Made by a program: the position numbers and the translations under genes
Origin: Bacteroidota bacterium
Lineage (GTDB): Bacteria; Bacteroidota; Bacteroidia; Chitinophagales; Chitinophagaceae
Assembly: GCA_016712665.1 (NCBI GenBank)
Contig: JADJQP010000001.1
Span: 868,001 to 932,000, forward strand
Length of the DNA: 64,000 bases
Reading direction: 5' to 3'
Shown here: positions 26,802 through 35,819 of the stretch, piece after piece
Layout: each line of letters opens with the position of its first letter
Numbering within the stretch: the first letter of the stretch is position 1
Notes under the pieces: model-generated
Databases searched by the model: none
The model's input: only the letters and a program-made list of their open reading frames with translations
Told to the model about the DNA's origin: nothing

Positions 26802-27893
26802 ATGCAATATCAAATCAAAAAGCAATGGGTGGTTTTTGTAAGCATCTTAGCCTTGGTAGGGGTTTTATCTTGTAATAAATATCAAAAGACGCTTGTAAAA
26901 GAGCAGTATTTAGATGCGGAAATACCCTCGTATGGTGTCGGGAACCCAATTACCGTGGATGCACAAATCCACTTGGGAAGGGTTTTGTTTTATGAAAAAA
27001 GCCTTTCGGTCAACAACTCTGTTTCCTGTGCTTCTTGTCACAAACAACAAGTTGCTTTTGCCGATAATGTAGCCTTGAGCCCAGGTTTCGAAAACCGATT
27101 AACCAAACGAAATTCAATCGCTATTCAAAATTTAACCTTTGGAGGCGTTTTCTTTGAACCGGCCCCCTTATTTTGGGATGGAAGAGAGTTTGACTTAACA
27201 TCATTAATCTCAAAACCCATTGCCAATCATATTGAAATGGGTATGGATAATGAGGAGCAACTTATTGCCAAATTGAATGCCCTACCTTATATTCAAGATT
27301 TAGTGCATAAAGCCTATGGCGAAAATGAAAAATTGGATATGAACCGTTTGTCTACTTCTATGGCGTCTTTCTTAATGTTGATTAATACCAACAAATCGCG
27401 CTTCGATCAATCCATAATCATGGGTACAAAAGAGTTTGCCTTAAGCCCGATGGAACTTCGTGGACAGCAACTTTTTCAAACCACTTATCAATGCAATAAT
27501 TGTCATAATCCTACGGTGGGCGGGTATAATAATAGCCAATTTATTAATATCGGTCTCGAAGTAAATTCAAGCGATAAAGGAAGAATGAATATCACCAACG
27601 CCAGTCAAGATGAAGGAGCCTTTAAGGTGCCCGATTTGCATAATGTAGCCCTTACCGCTCCATACATGCGCGATGGCCGTTTTAAAACCTTATCGGAGGT
27701 GCTCGATCATTACAGTCATGGTATTCAGGATAACAAAAACGTGAGCCCTCGCTTACGAAATAATGACGGCAGTACTAAGAAATTGAATATTTCGGATGAA
27801 GATAAATCGGCTCTTATTGCCTTTTTGAATTCAATGACCGATTATACGGTATTGACAAACCCCTTGTTTTCTAATCCATTCAAATATAAATAA
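26802..27893 (+). CDS. Di-haem cytochrome c peroxidase (MauG/CCP family) lipoprotein
   Basis: A 363-residue protein with lipoprotein signal (LALVGVLSC), so it is anchored in the periplasm. It carries two c-type haem sites: C76-AS-C79-H80 in SCASCHKQQ and C231-NN-C234-H235 in QCNNCHNPT, the standard CCP arrangement. Family blocks include LGRVLFYEKSLS, APLFWDGRE, PIANHIEMGM and the C-terminal APYMRDGRFKTL. Such enzymes reduce hydrogen peroxide with electrons from small cytochromes or cupredoxins, or modify protein side chains. The downstream outer membrane protein gene starts directly after its stop (TAAATG), indicating a tightly coupled two-gene operon. Confidence 0.9.
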   Translation: MQYQIKKQWVVFVSILALVGVLSCNKYQKTLVKEQYLDAEIPSYGVGNPITVDAQIHLGRVLFYEKSLSVNNSVSCASCHKQQVAFADNVALSPGFENRLTKRNSIAIQNLTFGGVFFEPAPLFWDGREFDLTSLISKPIANHIEMGMDNEEQLIAKLNALPYIQDLVHKAYGENEKLDMNRLSTSMASFLMLINTNKSRFDQSIIMGTKEFALSPMELRGQQLFQTTYQCNNCHNPTVGGYNNSQFINIGLEVNSSDKGRMNITNASQDEGAFKVPDLHNVALTAPYMRDGRFKTLSEVLDHYSHGIQDNKNVSPRLRNNDGSTKKLNISDEDKSALIAFLNSMTDYTVLTNPLFSNPFKYK

Positions 27894-28601
27894 ATGATTC
27901 AAAGAATTTTGTTATTAAGCAGTCTCTGCTTGTTTTTGGCTATACCCCTCTTTTCGCAAGAAATGAAAGCCGATACAGGGAGTCATAAAAATAAATCGAT
28001 ACATATAGTTGGCATTCAAGCAAACGCCCTTTTTAGACAAATTTTCAATTTTGGAAACGCAAATAATCCTGTAAACAATCCCTATTTGTTGACCTATAAT
28101 TTTATCCATAGAAAATCGAAAATAGGAGCAGAAGTTGGTTTGGGCTATACGCTAAATACTATTTATGAAAATGATGGAAACACTAAAAAAAATAATGATA
28201 TCAATGATTTGTATTTGCGTGTTGGCCTCTCCAGACTGGTGCCTTTAAATCGTCTTTTTACCATGACCCTACATATGCACCTATTGATGGATCTGCTCAA
28301 TAGCAAAACAGCTACAGAAACCAATTTCGGTTCGCAAATTACAAAAGTCAATTCCAATACCAGTTCGTTACGATATGGAGCTGGTCCTACATTAGCCCTG
28401 CGCTTTAGATTAAGCAATCGGGTATTTTTAGGAACCGAAGCTAGTTATTATTTCAAAACCGGTAACAATAAAACTAAATTCAATTCCGTTACCATTGTCA
28501 ATGGGGTGCCTATGGATATACAAGAAACAGAGTCTGACAACGATCTTACTCAGTTTCTTTTTAATGTGCCGACAGCTATTTTTCTCTCTGTAAGACTATA
28601 A
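27894..28601 (+). CDS. Predicted outer membrane beta-barrel protein coupled to the peroxidase
   Basis: A 235-residue exported protein (signal peptide RILLLSSLCLFLAIPLFSQ). The body alternates hydrophobic and polar residues as in a small beta-barrel (FIHRKSKIGAEVGLGYTL, then SLRYGAGPTLALRFRL, then FLGTEASYYFKTG) and ends VPTAIFLSVRL. The ATG immediately follows the peroxidase TAA with no gap, so the two should be made together. A role with the peroxidase in the envelope is inferred from this coupling only. No family name can be assigned. Confidence 0.65.
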   Translation: MIQRILLLSSLCLFLAIPLFSQEMKADTGSHKNKSIHIVGIQANALFRQIFNFGNANNPVNNPYLLTYNFIHRKSKIGAEVGLGYTLNTIYENDGNTKKNNDINDLYLRVGLSRLVPLNRLFTMTLHMHLLMDLLNSKTATETNFGSQITKVNSNTSSLRYGAGPTLALRFRLSNRVFLGTEASYYFKTGNNKTKFNSVTIVNGVPMDIQETESDNDLTQFLFNVPTAIFLSVRL

Positions 28602-28771
28602 TCGGTTGAAGCACTTATTGCCCCAATAATAATTGCCATCCTTCAATAGTATAGCAATAGTGCAAAAACAACAAGTCTGGTAAGGCCTTCCATTTCAACA
28701 GAAGCTTATCTATTCATTGGTGAATATTTCATACAAGCATATTTCTCAAATATTATTTTACTTTTACACCA

Positions 28772-29480
28772 ATGTCGAAGAAAAAATCGAGTTCCACTTT
28801 TTGGCAAAAATTGAAAAGATTTTTATTCATTTTGATTCTTGCCAATATTGCCTATATCGCTATTTGTAAATGGGTGAATCCTCCCATCACTGCGGTGATG
28901 ATTGCTTCTCTATTGAAAGGAAATGGTCTGCAAAAAGAATATCTTCCCTATAGTGAGATGGGCAAAAATTGTAAGCTAGCAGTTATCTGTTCAGAAGATC
29001 AACTGTTTCACGACCACAATGGCTTTGATGTGGATGCTATTAAAAAGGCCATTAAGTATAATAAGGATCCCAAACATAAGAAAGTATTAGGCGCCAGTAC
29101 CATCTCACAACAAGTTGCCAAAAATGTTTTTCTTTGGAATGGGAGAAATTGGCTTCGCAAGGGTTTGGAAGTGTATCATACGTTTATGATTGAATGGATA
29201 TGGGGGTAAAAAAAGAATTTTGGAAACCTATCTCAATGTCGCGGAAATGGGTAAAGGCATTTTTGGCATTCAAGCGGCTGCAAGGCATTACTTTAAGAAA
29301 GATGCCAAAGATTTAAGCAAAAATGAAGCAGCTTGGATAGCCGCTATATTGCCCAATCCGATTGTGTTTCACATCAAAAATCCGGCACCTATTATCGTTC
29401 GAAAACATCAATGGATTTTGCGACAAATGAATAATTTGGAAGATGATCCTGAAACCATGAAAGTGATTTTGAATGAATAA
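28772..29480 (+). pseudogene. mtgA: Monofunctional peptidoglycan transglycosylase, frameshifted
   Basis: A GT51 enzyme that polymerises lipid II into glycan strands. N-terminal anchor FLFILILANIAYIAI, then SEDQLFHDHNGFD with catalytic Glu E75, GASTISQQVAKNVFLW, and after the break RILETYLNVAEMGKGIFG and AARHYFKKDAKDL, the second catalytic region. The frame is broken by one extra G in the five-G run 29202-29206: with four G the protein reads WIWGKKRILETYLN without interruption, about 235 residues, the normal length. Everything else is conserved, so a recent indel or base-call error is likely. A stand-alone gene before the IVP-like element. Confidence 0.88.
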
Positions 29481-29503
29481 TGATTAATGTTTAATGCTTA
29501 ATG
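29476..29503. repeat. Left flank of IVP element: TAATGNT heptad repeat
   Basis: Reads as four heptads TAATGAT, TAATGTT, TAATGCT, TAATGGG from 29479, beginning inside the mtgA stop codon. The mirror-image heptads occur on the other side of the small gene (29922-29953), giving an imperfect inverted repeat. Confidence 0.55.
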
Positions 29504-29525
29504 GGAATTGCTTAATGTGGAATGA

Positions 29526-29554
29526 TTGATGGTGAGTAAAATTATTTACTTTTG
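29526..29554 (+). promoter_or_regulatory. Promoter-like element for the IVP gene
   Basis: TTG (29526), 18 nt, TACTTTTG (29547-29554). It overlaps the TTG at 29552, so translation must start at the ATG at 29564. Confidence 0.5.
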
Positions 29555-29563
29555 AATGTCAAA

Positions 29564-29918
29564 ATGAAAGAAATTATAGTAAAATTGAAAAGCTACTTCT
29601 ATGCCTTAGAAATAATTAAAATAAATCAGTGTATAAAAAAGGAGAATGAATGGGTAATTTCAAAACAGGTACTTCGCTCTGGAACAAGTATTGGAGCAAA
29701 TGTGGAAGCGGCAGACGCAGGAGTTAGCAAAAGGGATTTTGCCAGTAAAATGAGTTTAGCAAGTAAGGAGGCCAGAGAAACATTATATTGGTTAAGACTC
29801 ATTAAAAATTCGGATTTGACTTCAATATGATTTAAATAATTTAACAGATAGTTCCCATGAATGAATCAGACTTTTAACCTCAGTAGTGAAAACGGCTCAA
29901 AATAATGTAAATCAATAA
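29564..29918 (+). pseudogene. Four-helix bundle protein of the 23S rRNA intervening-sequence (IVP) family, damaged 3' end
   Basis: From the ATG at 29564 the protein reads MKEIIVKLKSYFYALEII, then SKQVLRSGTSIGANVEAAD, then KRDFASKMSLASKEARETLYWLRLI, the core of the S23/IVP four-helix bundle family (usually about 115-120 residues). The frame ends early at TGA 29828. In the next frame it continues YDLNNLTDSSHE, a TGA at 29862, then IRLLTSVVKTAQNN to TAA 29916, exactly the expected C-terminal helix. So one indel near 29824-29826 and one nonsense codon separate it from a full-length gene. Homologues first seen inside rRNA insertions are common as free genes in Bacteroidota with no known function. 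Flanking heptad repeats suggest it is a small transposable-like unit. Confidence 0.75.
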
Positions 29919-29921
29919 TTT

Positions 29922-29953
29922 CAACATTCAACATTAATCATTAAACATTATTA
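29922..29953. repeat. Right flank of IVP element: inverted heptad repeat
   Basis: The reverse complement reads TAATGTT, TAATGAT, TAATGTT, GAATGTT, matching the left flank at 29476-29503 in inverted orientation. It ends just before the asd start codon at 29959. Confidence 0.55.
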
Positions 29954-29958
29954 AAACA

Positions 29959-30947
29959 ATGAAAGTATGTGTTGTAGGTGCAACTGGTCTGGTAGGCACA
30001 AAAATGCTGCAGGTTTTGGCAGAAAGAAATTTTCCGGTAACGGAACTGATTCCCGTTGCATCAGAGAAATCGATTGGCAAGGAAATCGTTTTTAAGGGGA
30101 CCTCCTATAAAATTGTTTCCTATCAAGATGCGATTGCAGCGAAACCGGCCATTGCACTATTTTCAGCCGGAGGCGCCACATCGATGGCCTTGGCCCCTTT
30201 ATTTGCAGAGGCGGGTATCCGTGTGATAGACAATTCCTCTGCCTGGCGTATGCATCCCGATAAAAAATTAGTAGTGCCGGAGGTGAATGGCGAAGTACTA
30301 AGCGCCAATGATTTTATCATCGCCAATCCAAATTGCTCCACCATTCAATTGGTGATGGTACTGAAGCCCCTGCATGAAAAGTACAAAATCAAACGAGTGG
30401 TGGTTTCTACCTATCAGTCCGTAACAGGTACAGGAGTAAAGGCTGTGAATCAACTGCAAAATGAAAGAAACAAAATAGAGGGAGAAAAATTTATCCTTAT
30501 GAAATTGATATGAATATTATTCCTCAAATTGATGTTTTTACCGAAAATGGATATACCAAAGAGGAAATGAAAATGACGCTGGAAACCAAAAAAATCATGC
30601 AGGACGATAGCATTCGACTGACAGCGACTTGTGTGAGACTTCCTGTAATGGGTGGTCACAGTGAAAGTGTTAATATTGAATTTGAGAAGGACTTTGAGGT
30701 GGAAGAAGTAAATCGTTTGTTGGAGCAATTTGAAGGGGTTAGCGTGGTTGATGATATCGCTAATCTGAAATACCCAATGCCACTGCATGCCCACGACAAG
30801 GATGCCGTATTTGTGGGAAGAATCAGACGAGACGAAACCCAAGCCAATACACTGAATTGCTGGATTGTTTCAGATAATTTACGTAAAGGTGCAGCCACCA
30901 ATGCCGTGCAAATTGCCGAATGGCTTTTGAAAAAACACTTTATTTAA
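29959..30947 (+). pseudogene. asd: Aspartate-semialdehyde dehydrogenase, frameshifted
   Basis: Asd reduces aspartyl phosphate to aspartate semialdehyde, needed for lysine, diaminopimelate, threonine and methionine. Rossmann motif VVGATGLVGTKML at residues 5-17, the catalytic cysteine C126 in NPNCSTIQ, and, after the break, RLPVMGGHSESVNIEF with the substrate-binding Arg and catalytic His. The frame is broken at the five-A run 30485-30489: with six A the sequence reads GEKIYPYEIDMNIIPQ and gives a normal ~330-residue enzyme. Loss of asd would normally be lethal for a diaminopimelate-using Gram-negative cell, so this break is most probably a sequence error unless another copy exists. Confidence 0.92.
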
Positions 30948-30961
30948 ATCGCTATTTCATT

Positions 30962-31480
30962 ATGAAAAATACGGGCATACTCCTATTGATTTTATTGTGC
31001 ACGCAGTCAGCCTTTTCAGCAAAAAAGAGAGCTACAAAGCTGGTCAGTATTCAAGGGCAAATTACACAAACTGCCGATTATTGCGGAGGGGCACAGCCAT
31101 CTGAGGAAATGCTGGCGGAAATGGCAAGGCCCAAACCACTACCGAATAAGGAAATCGTGATTAAAATTGGACCCAAAAACAAGGTGGGCAATGCAGTTTA
31201 TAAGAAAATCGTCACCGATCAAAACGGTAAATTTATAGTACGATTACAATCAAACATGGTGTATTGTTTTATTGAGGATTGGAAAGCGAAACCTTTTAAA
31301 GTACCGCAAAATACCGAATTTGTGACATGGGACGCAGCTTGCCTCTATGAGCGTTATTTGCTGGCAGATTATGTTTTAAAGGTACAAAATAAGGAGAATG
31401 CCTTGGTGCAAATCAATTTTCACAAACCCTGTTTTTTTAAGCCCTATTGCGGCACGTATTCAGGTCCATTGCCGCCTTAA
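30962..31480 (+). CDS. Secreted conserved hypothetical protein
   Basis: The ATG at 30962 gives 172 residues with signal peptide KNTGILLLILLCTQSAFS; the frame's first 14 codons overlap asd and are not used. The mature protein contains an ITQTADYCGGAQPSEEM block, VYKKIVTDQNGKFIVRL (a carboxypeptidase-regulatory-like strand pair) and a Cys-rich C-terminus (KPCFFKPYCGTYSGPLPP). It has five cysteines after the signal peptide, which could form disulfide bonds in the periplasm. It starts 15 nt after asd and may be co-transcribed with it. The function is unknown. Confidence 0.65.
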   Translation: MKNTGILLLILLCTQSAFSAKKRATKLVSIQGQITQTADYCGGAQPSEEMLAEMARPKPLPNKEIVIKIGPKNKVGNAVYKKIVTDQNGKFIVRLQSNMVYCFIEDWKAKPFKVPQNTEFVTWDAACLYERYLLADYVLKVQNKENALVQINFHKPCFFKPYCGTYSGPLPP

Positions 31481-31575
31481 TATACCTTGGAAATTAGGGC
31501 GTTGCGTTTTGTCATACAATTGTCATATTATCATCTAAATGAATGTTTTGGAAGCTATCATAATGCTTTCAAAAT

Positions 31576-31583
31576 TACCTTTG
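31576..31583 (+). promoter_or_regulatory. Probable -7 promoter element of the HmuY-like gene
   Basis: TACCTTTG, 26 nt before the ATG at 31610, matches TAnnTTTG. No TTG is found at the expected 19-nt distance, so only the -7 part is supported. Confidence 0.4.
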
Positions 31584-31609
31584 TTGCCTAAAAAATCAGT
31601 AAATTTATT

Positions 31610-32902
31610 ATGAAAAAACTCTTATTCTCAATGCTTGTCCTTGGCGGAATCTGTTCTAATGTAATGGCACAGAATCCATGGGTAAACGACTCTGTGTCAA
31701 TGGGTACAGGAAGCGGTAATGATGTGTACTATAGCATGAGCACCGGAACGGTAAAATCAGAAAACAATAAGAACTGGCATTTGGCTTTTAGCATGAAAGC
31801 AGGCGATAGCTCAGCAATATGGGCAAATCACAATGCGGGCAATGCCTTTGTACAGGTGTACAATATTCACAAAGATAAATCGCAATGGGCTAGTGTGGGT
31901 CTAGCAGACACCGGCACCGGCACTCCATGTTTCAATATGGACAAATCATGGTCGCAAGGTGCACTCAATGATATACCCAGTGGCGATCCCTTCAATTTTG
32001 GCTGGGGCACCTATAATCAGGTAAATCATAACTTATATGGGGATAGTATTTTCATTGTAAAAGCCAATAATATTTACTACAAAATTCTGATTGATTCCTT
32101 GCAAGCCACTTTGATGACGTATCATTTCCGCGTGGGCGATATTGCTGCCAATACAACAGCTACCTACACACTTGCAAAAGGAACCAAATATGCCAACGCT
32201 ATTTTTGCGCATTTTGACCTGGCAAGTGGCATGGACACCTTACGCGAACCAAATATTGCCTCTTGGGATATTTTGTTTAACCGCTATAACTCATTGGTTG
32301 CACAAGGAGGTCCCGCACAGCCATATTCAGTTGTAGGAGCCTTGGGCAATAGAGGGGTTACCTTTGGTAAAGCCGCTATGGTACATGTCGATACCGCCAA
32401 CATTAATTACGCTACGTATACCACACCATGGCTTACCAGTATTTCCGGAATCGGATATGATTGGAAATCGTTTATACCACCGGGAGGTCCTTGGGTTGTG
32501 CCGGATTCTTTATCTTATTTTATAAAGGATTTAAGCGGCAAAATCTATCAATTGCAGTTTACAGGATACAGTGGTACTGGAACCGGTAATATCAATTTCA
32601 GGAAACGAGAGGTGACTCCTACCGCAGTAAACGATATTCATTCAGTAGTTACCCAATACCAACTATTTCCGAATCCTGCGCAAAATGCTTTGTCAGTGTT
32701 GATTGATACCAAAGAATATACCGAAGGAAGTATTCAGCTGTTAGACATCAGCGGTAAAATGCTTTCTTCTTCTGCAGTAAAATTGCAAAGTGGAATCAAT
32801 GCCTTTACCATTTCAACAAATGCGCTGGCTAACGGAACCTATATTTTGTTTATCAGTGGACAGAATATGCTAATAAAAGAAAAAATAATAATTTCAAAGT
32901 AG
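31610..32902 (+). CDS. HmuY-like secreted protein with T9SS sorting domain
   Basis: A 430-residue exported protein (signal MKKLLFSMLVLGGICSNVMA). The main domain resembles HmuY-type haem-binding proteins: the repeated NWHLAFSMKAGDSSAIW near the N-terminus, WDILFNRYNSLV, and the terminal SLSYFIKDLSGKIYQLQFTG strand. Residues ~350-430 are a type A T9SS sorting domain (QLFPNPAQNALSVLI, then LLDISGKML, then ANGTYILFISG). HmuY itself is a lipoprotein that takes haem from host proteins; T9SS-exported relatives occur in environmental Bacteroidota. The TonB receptor gene follows at once, as in hmuYR, supporting haem or metal-complex capture. The ligand is inferred. Confidence 0.75.
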   Translation: MKKLLFSMLVLGGICSNVMAQNPWVNDSVSMGTGSGNDVYYSMSTGTVKSENNKNWHLAFSMKAGDSSAIWANHNAGNAFVQVYNIHKDKSQWASVGLADTGTGTPCFNMDKSWSQGALNDIPSGDPFNFGWGTYNQVNHNLYGDSIFIVKANNIYYKILIDSLQATLMTYHFRVGDIAANTTATYTLAKGTKYANAIFAHFDLASGMDTLREPNIASWDILFNRYNSLVAQGGPAQPYSVVGALGNRGVTFGKAAMVHVDTANINYATYTTPWLTSISGIGYDWKSFIPPGGPWVVPDSLSYFIKDLSGKIYQLQFTGYSGTGTGNINFRKREVTPTAVNDIHSVVTQYQLFPNPAQNALSVLIDTKEYTEGSIQLLDISGKMLSSSAVKLQSGINAFTISTNALANGTYILFISGQNMLIKEKIIISK

Positions 32903-32914
32903 ATGCATCCTTGA

Positions 32915-35113
32915 TTGAATAAAATATTTATACATATTGCACTATTCTTATTAGTGGCTTCCTCCTTGAAGGCCACTAATTTGATTTTGCATGTACAAGA
33001 TAAATCAAGTAACAAAGCCATTGGCAATGCATCTGTGCAGTATTTTGTTTCAGGGAATGCAAGTAGTAAAATAGCCAATTCGGAGGGGGTATTGATACTG
33101 TCCAATATCCATTTTCCGCTTCGTATATCTTGCACTGCACTTGGCTATGAAGCCATTAAAGTAAGCATTGCTGAAAAAGATGTAAAGCAACAGGCCAATG
33201 ATTTTCTATTTGAAATTAAAATGGAAAAAAGTGCTGTGTTGATGCACGACGTGGTTGTTACTGCGCAGAATACGCCTGTTTTAGCAACCCAATCTGTTTA
33301 TAAAGTAAATACCATTTCTGCAGCTCAAATTGGGCAGCGAGGCGCGGTTTCTTTAAACGATGTGCTGAACTATGAGATGAATAATTTTGTATCCAATGAC
33401 AATATTTTAGGGTCATCTCTGAGTATCGGTGGTATCGGTGGGCAAAATGTAAAAATTCTCTTGAATGGCATTCCAGTTACCGGTCGCGAAAATGGCAATA
33501 TTGATCTTGGGCAAATCAATATGAACAACGTAAAACGTATTGAAACCATTCAAGGCCCGATGAGTGTTATTTATGGTTCGAATGCTTTGGGAGGAGTTAT
33601 TAATGTAATCACTAACCAATCAAACAAAAAGCTTACCGGCACCCTTAAATCCTATTTTGAAAGTATCGGCAGGTATAACCTCTCCGGAAATATCAGTGTG
33701 AGTAAAAAAAGACATTCCTTGCAAACTTCCCTTACACGAAATTTCTTTCAAGGGTGGACCCCAAAAGCGACTGAAGACCGCTTTCAATTGTGGAAACCAA
33801 AAACACAATATATTGCTGATTTGCAGTATACGTTTTCCTTCAAACAAGGGAAGTTAAACTATTACGGTTCCCATCTCAATGAAAAAATTACCAATAAGGG
33901 GAGTGCTATCGTAAATCCGTATGAAGGGTATGCTTTTGATGAATATTATCGAACTCAGCGGAATATTCAATCACTAGGTGCCGAAGTATCCCTCAATGAA
34001 TTTGAAAAACTAAATCTGCTACAAAGTTATTCTTCGTATTATCGCACCAAAAACCGCTTTAAGAAAAATTTGGTGACCTTAGAAGAATCGGAAACCAAAA
34101 GTGCAGGAGATCAGGATACTACGATTTTTAATAATTTGAATCTACGCGGTACCCTAGTTTCAAACCGAATAAAAAATACCGATGTACTCGGTGGGTATGA
34201 ATATACCTATGAAGTAGGAAAAAGTTTTAAATTGGCTGATGAGATACAAAAAATGAGTGAACTGGGTTTGTTCCTATCAGCCCTTTACCATTATAAGAAA
34301 ATCAATGTTCAGCCTTCTTTTCGCTATATTTATAATAGCAGATATGCTTCTGCCTTCTCACCGGCCCTGCATACCAAATTTGATATCACATCCCGAACAC
34401 AAATGAGGGCTTCTTATGCCAGAGGGTTTAGAACCCCTACTATGAAGGAACTTTATTTGCAGTTTATTGATCAAAATCATACCATAATCGGGAATCCGGA
34501 ATTAAAACCTGAAATTGGAGATCATTTTGAGTTGGGGTTAGACCATCAGCAAAAATTAGATCGTTCGACTCTAAGCCTGTCCTTTAATGCCACACATAAT
34601 AAAATAAAGAACCTGATTTCATTGGCTGTTATCAGCACTCACGGCCAGCTTCGCAAGTATAATAATATAGCCCAGTATAGCAATTGGATGTTAAATACTC
34701 AGGCCAAATGGAAAAACAAACATATTGCTTTAAGCGCTGGTATCGGTTATATCTATGTCGAAAAATCAACCATTATACCGCAGCACGAAATCTTCGAGTT
34801 GACCAACACAGTTTCGTATACCTTTGAGCAGTACAAAGCCGGTATCAACTTCAATTACAAGTATAATAGCAAACAACCGGTAATAACTGTCGATAATCAA
34901 TTTTTATATACCAATCCACTGCATATTGCCAATATTTCTTTACAAAAAGGATTTATAAAACAGGCTCTGCAATGCCAATTGGGTGTCAAAAATCTCTTTA
35001 ATATTCAAAATACTACGTTGAATGGTGCCGTTACCAACAGTGGTACGCCGCACAGTTCCAGCACAGGAATGCAACTTTTCCCCGCACGAAGTGTATTTAA
35101 TTTATTTAATTAA
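32915..35113 (+). CDS. TonB-dependent outer membrane receptor (HmuR-like)
   Basis: A 732-residue receptor with signal peptide (FIHIALFLLVASSLKA), an N-terminal carboxypeptidase-regulatory-like domain (residues ~22-105), a plug domain (NVKILLNGIPVTG, then IETIQGPMSVIYGSNALGG) and a 22-stranded barrel, with the TonB-receptor block FRTPTMKELYLQF and C-terminal GVKNLFNIQN. The start is unusual: TTG at 32915, directly after an in-frame TGA. An ATG abutting the upstream stop reads only M-H-P before that TGA. It imports a scarce ligand using TonB energy; pairing with the HmuY-like gene suggests haem. The receptor itself is uninterrupted. Confidence 0.88.
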   Translation: MNKIFIHIALFLLVASSLKATNLILHVQDKSSNKAIGNASVQYFVSGNASSKIANSEGVLILSNIHFPLRISCTALGYEAIKVSIAEKDVKQQANDFLFEIKMEKSAVLMHDVVVTAQNTPVLATQSVYKVNTISAAQIGQRGAVSLNDVLNYEMNNFVSNDNILGSSLSIGGIGGQNVKILLNGIPVTGRENGNIDLGQINMNNVKRIETIQGPMSVIYGSNALGGVINVITNQSNKKLTGTLKSYFESIGRYNLSGNISVSKKRHSLQTSLTRNFFQGWTPKATEDRFQLWKPKTQYIADLQYTFSFKQGKLNYYGSHLNEKITNKGSAIVNPYEGYAFDEYYRTQRNIQSLGAEVSLNEFEKLNLLQSYSSYYRTKNRFKKNLVTLEESETKSAGDQDTTIFNNLNLRGTLVSNRIKNTDVLGGYEYTYEVGKSFKLADEIQKMSELGLFLSALYHYKKINVQPSFRYIYNSRYASAFSPALHTKFDITSRTQMRASYARGFRTPTMKELYLQFIDQNHTIIGNPELKPEIGDHFELGLDHQQKLDRSTLSLSFNATHNKIKNLISLAVISTHGQLRKYNNIAQYSNWMLNTQAKWKNKHIALSAGIGYIYVEKSTIIPQHEIFELTNTVSYTFEQYKAGINFNYKYNSKQPVITVDNQFLYTNPLHIANISLQKGFIKQALQCQLGVKNLFNIQNTTLNGAVTNSGTPHSSSTGMQLFPARSVFNLFN

Positions 35114-35257
35114 TTTAAATTGATATTATACGTATGTATTTGATTTCCAATATATAATGAAAATTTTCGATAAGTACTTCGATTCAGTGGATGAGTTTGT
35201 AAGATTTGGCACAATGTTTGCCAATAAATACATTGAATGAACAAAAATTAGCGTAAG

Positions 35258-35506
35258 ATGGGAAATAGTAACAGTGAAATATTATTCAATAAAAAAAATT
35301 TGAAAGCACCTCTTGAGCAGTCTCCGAGCACAGCCAAGAAGATTCTATATATTTTAGACGAAGGCAAAGTGGTAGAAAAGGCAGAAGATTCTGCCGAACT
35401 CATAAATCTCTATACAAAGAGGATTAACAAGCCATCGCATTCCTTATCGAAGAAAATCAGTTCCAACGATTTTCGACCCTTTGAATTTTTGGTGGTTCGA
35501 AATTAA
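35258..35506 (+). CDS. Small hypothetical protein
   Basis: An 82-residue soluble basic protein: MGNSNSEILFNKKNLKAPL, then TAKKILYILDEGKVVEKAED, then FRPFEFLVVRN at the C-terminus. There is no signal peptide, membrane segment or recognised domain. The ordered amino-acid composition and ATG start favour a real gene, but it stands alone 144 nt after the TonB receptor gene, and neither an RBS nor a clear promoter is visible. The function is unknown and existence only moderately supported. Confidence 0.45.
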   Translation: MGNSNSEILFNKKNLKAPLEQSPSTAKKILYILDEGKVVEKAEDSAELINLYTKRINKPSHSLSKKISSNDFRPFEFLVVRN

Positions 35507-35819
35507 TCACTTACCTTTACGGCAACATTAACATCTTTCTTCTGAGGAAATTTTACCTGCTATAATTATTGTACTGCATCTTTCTAAAAAAAAGTGAAAG
35601 TTTATACAATAAAATCATAAAGACTTCGTTTATGAAAGTAAACCCTTTCATATTGGACAGAAAATAACACAACGGACCCTTTTAAACGGTAGAAACGGTA
35701 AAATAGTATAGCAAAAAATTTATTTAACAAAAAATAGCAAAACGCCTATAGCAAGTACTTCTACATGATTGTTTTTATTTAATTATTGTTCACTCAATAA
35801 AACAAAAAATTAGAAGATT
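35507..35819. other. Intergenic region upstream of the sigma factor gene
   Basis: A 313-bp AT-rich gap. The only structure seen is a hairpin TATGAAAG (35631-35638) with CTTTCATA (35645-35652), 8-bp arms and a 6-nt spacer, without a T run, so it could be an operator but is not a terminator. No coding frame or RNA gene was recognised. Confidence 0.4.

Noticed and set aside
35157..35240. A 27-codon frame (MKIFDKYFDSVDEFVRF...) before the small gene at 35258
   Set aside because: Too short and unsupported by promoter or homology that I can recognise; could be a leader peptide but not claimed.
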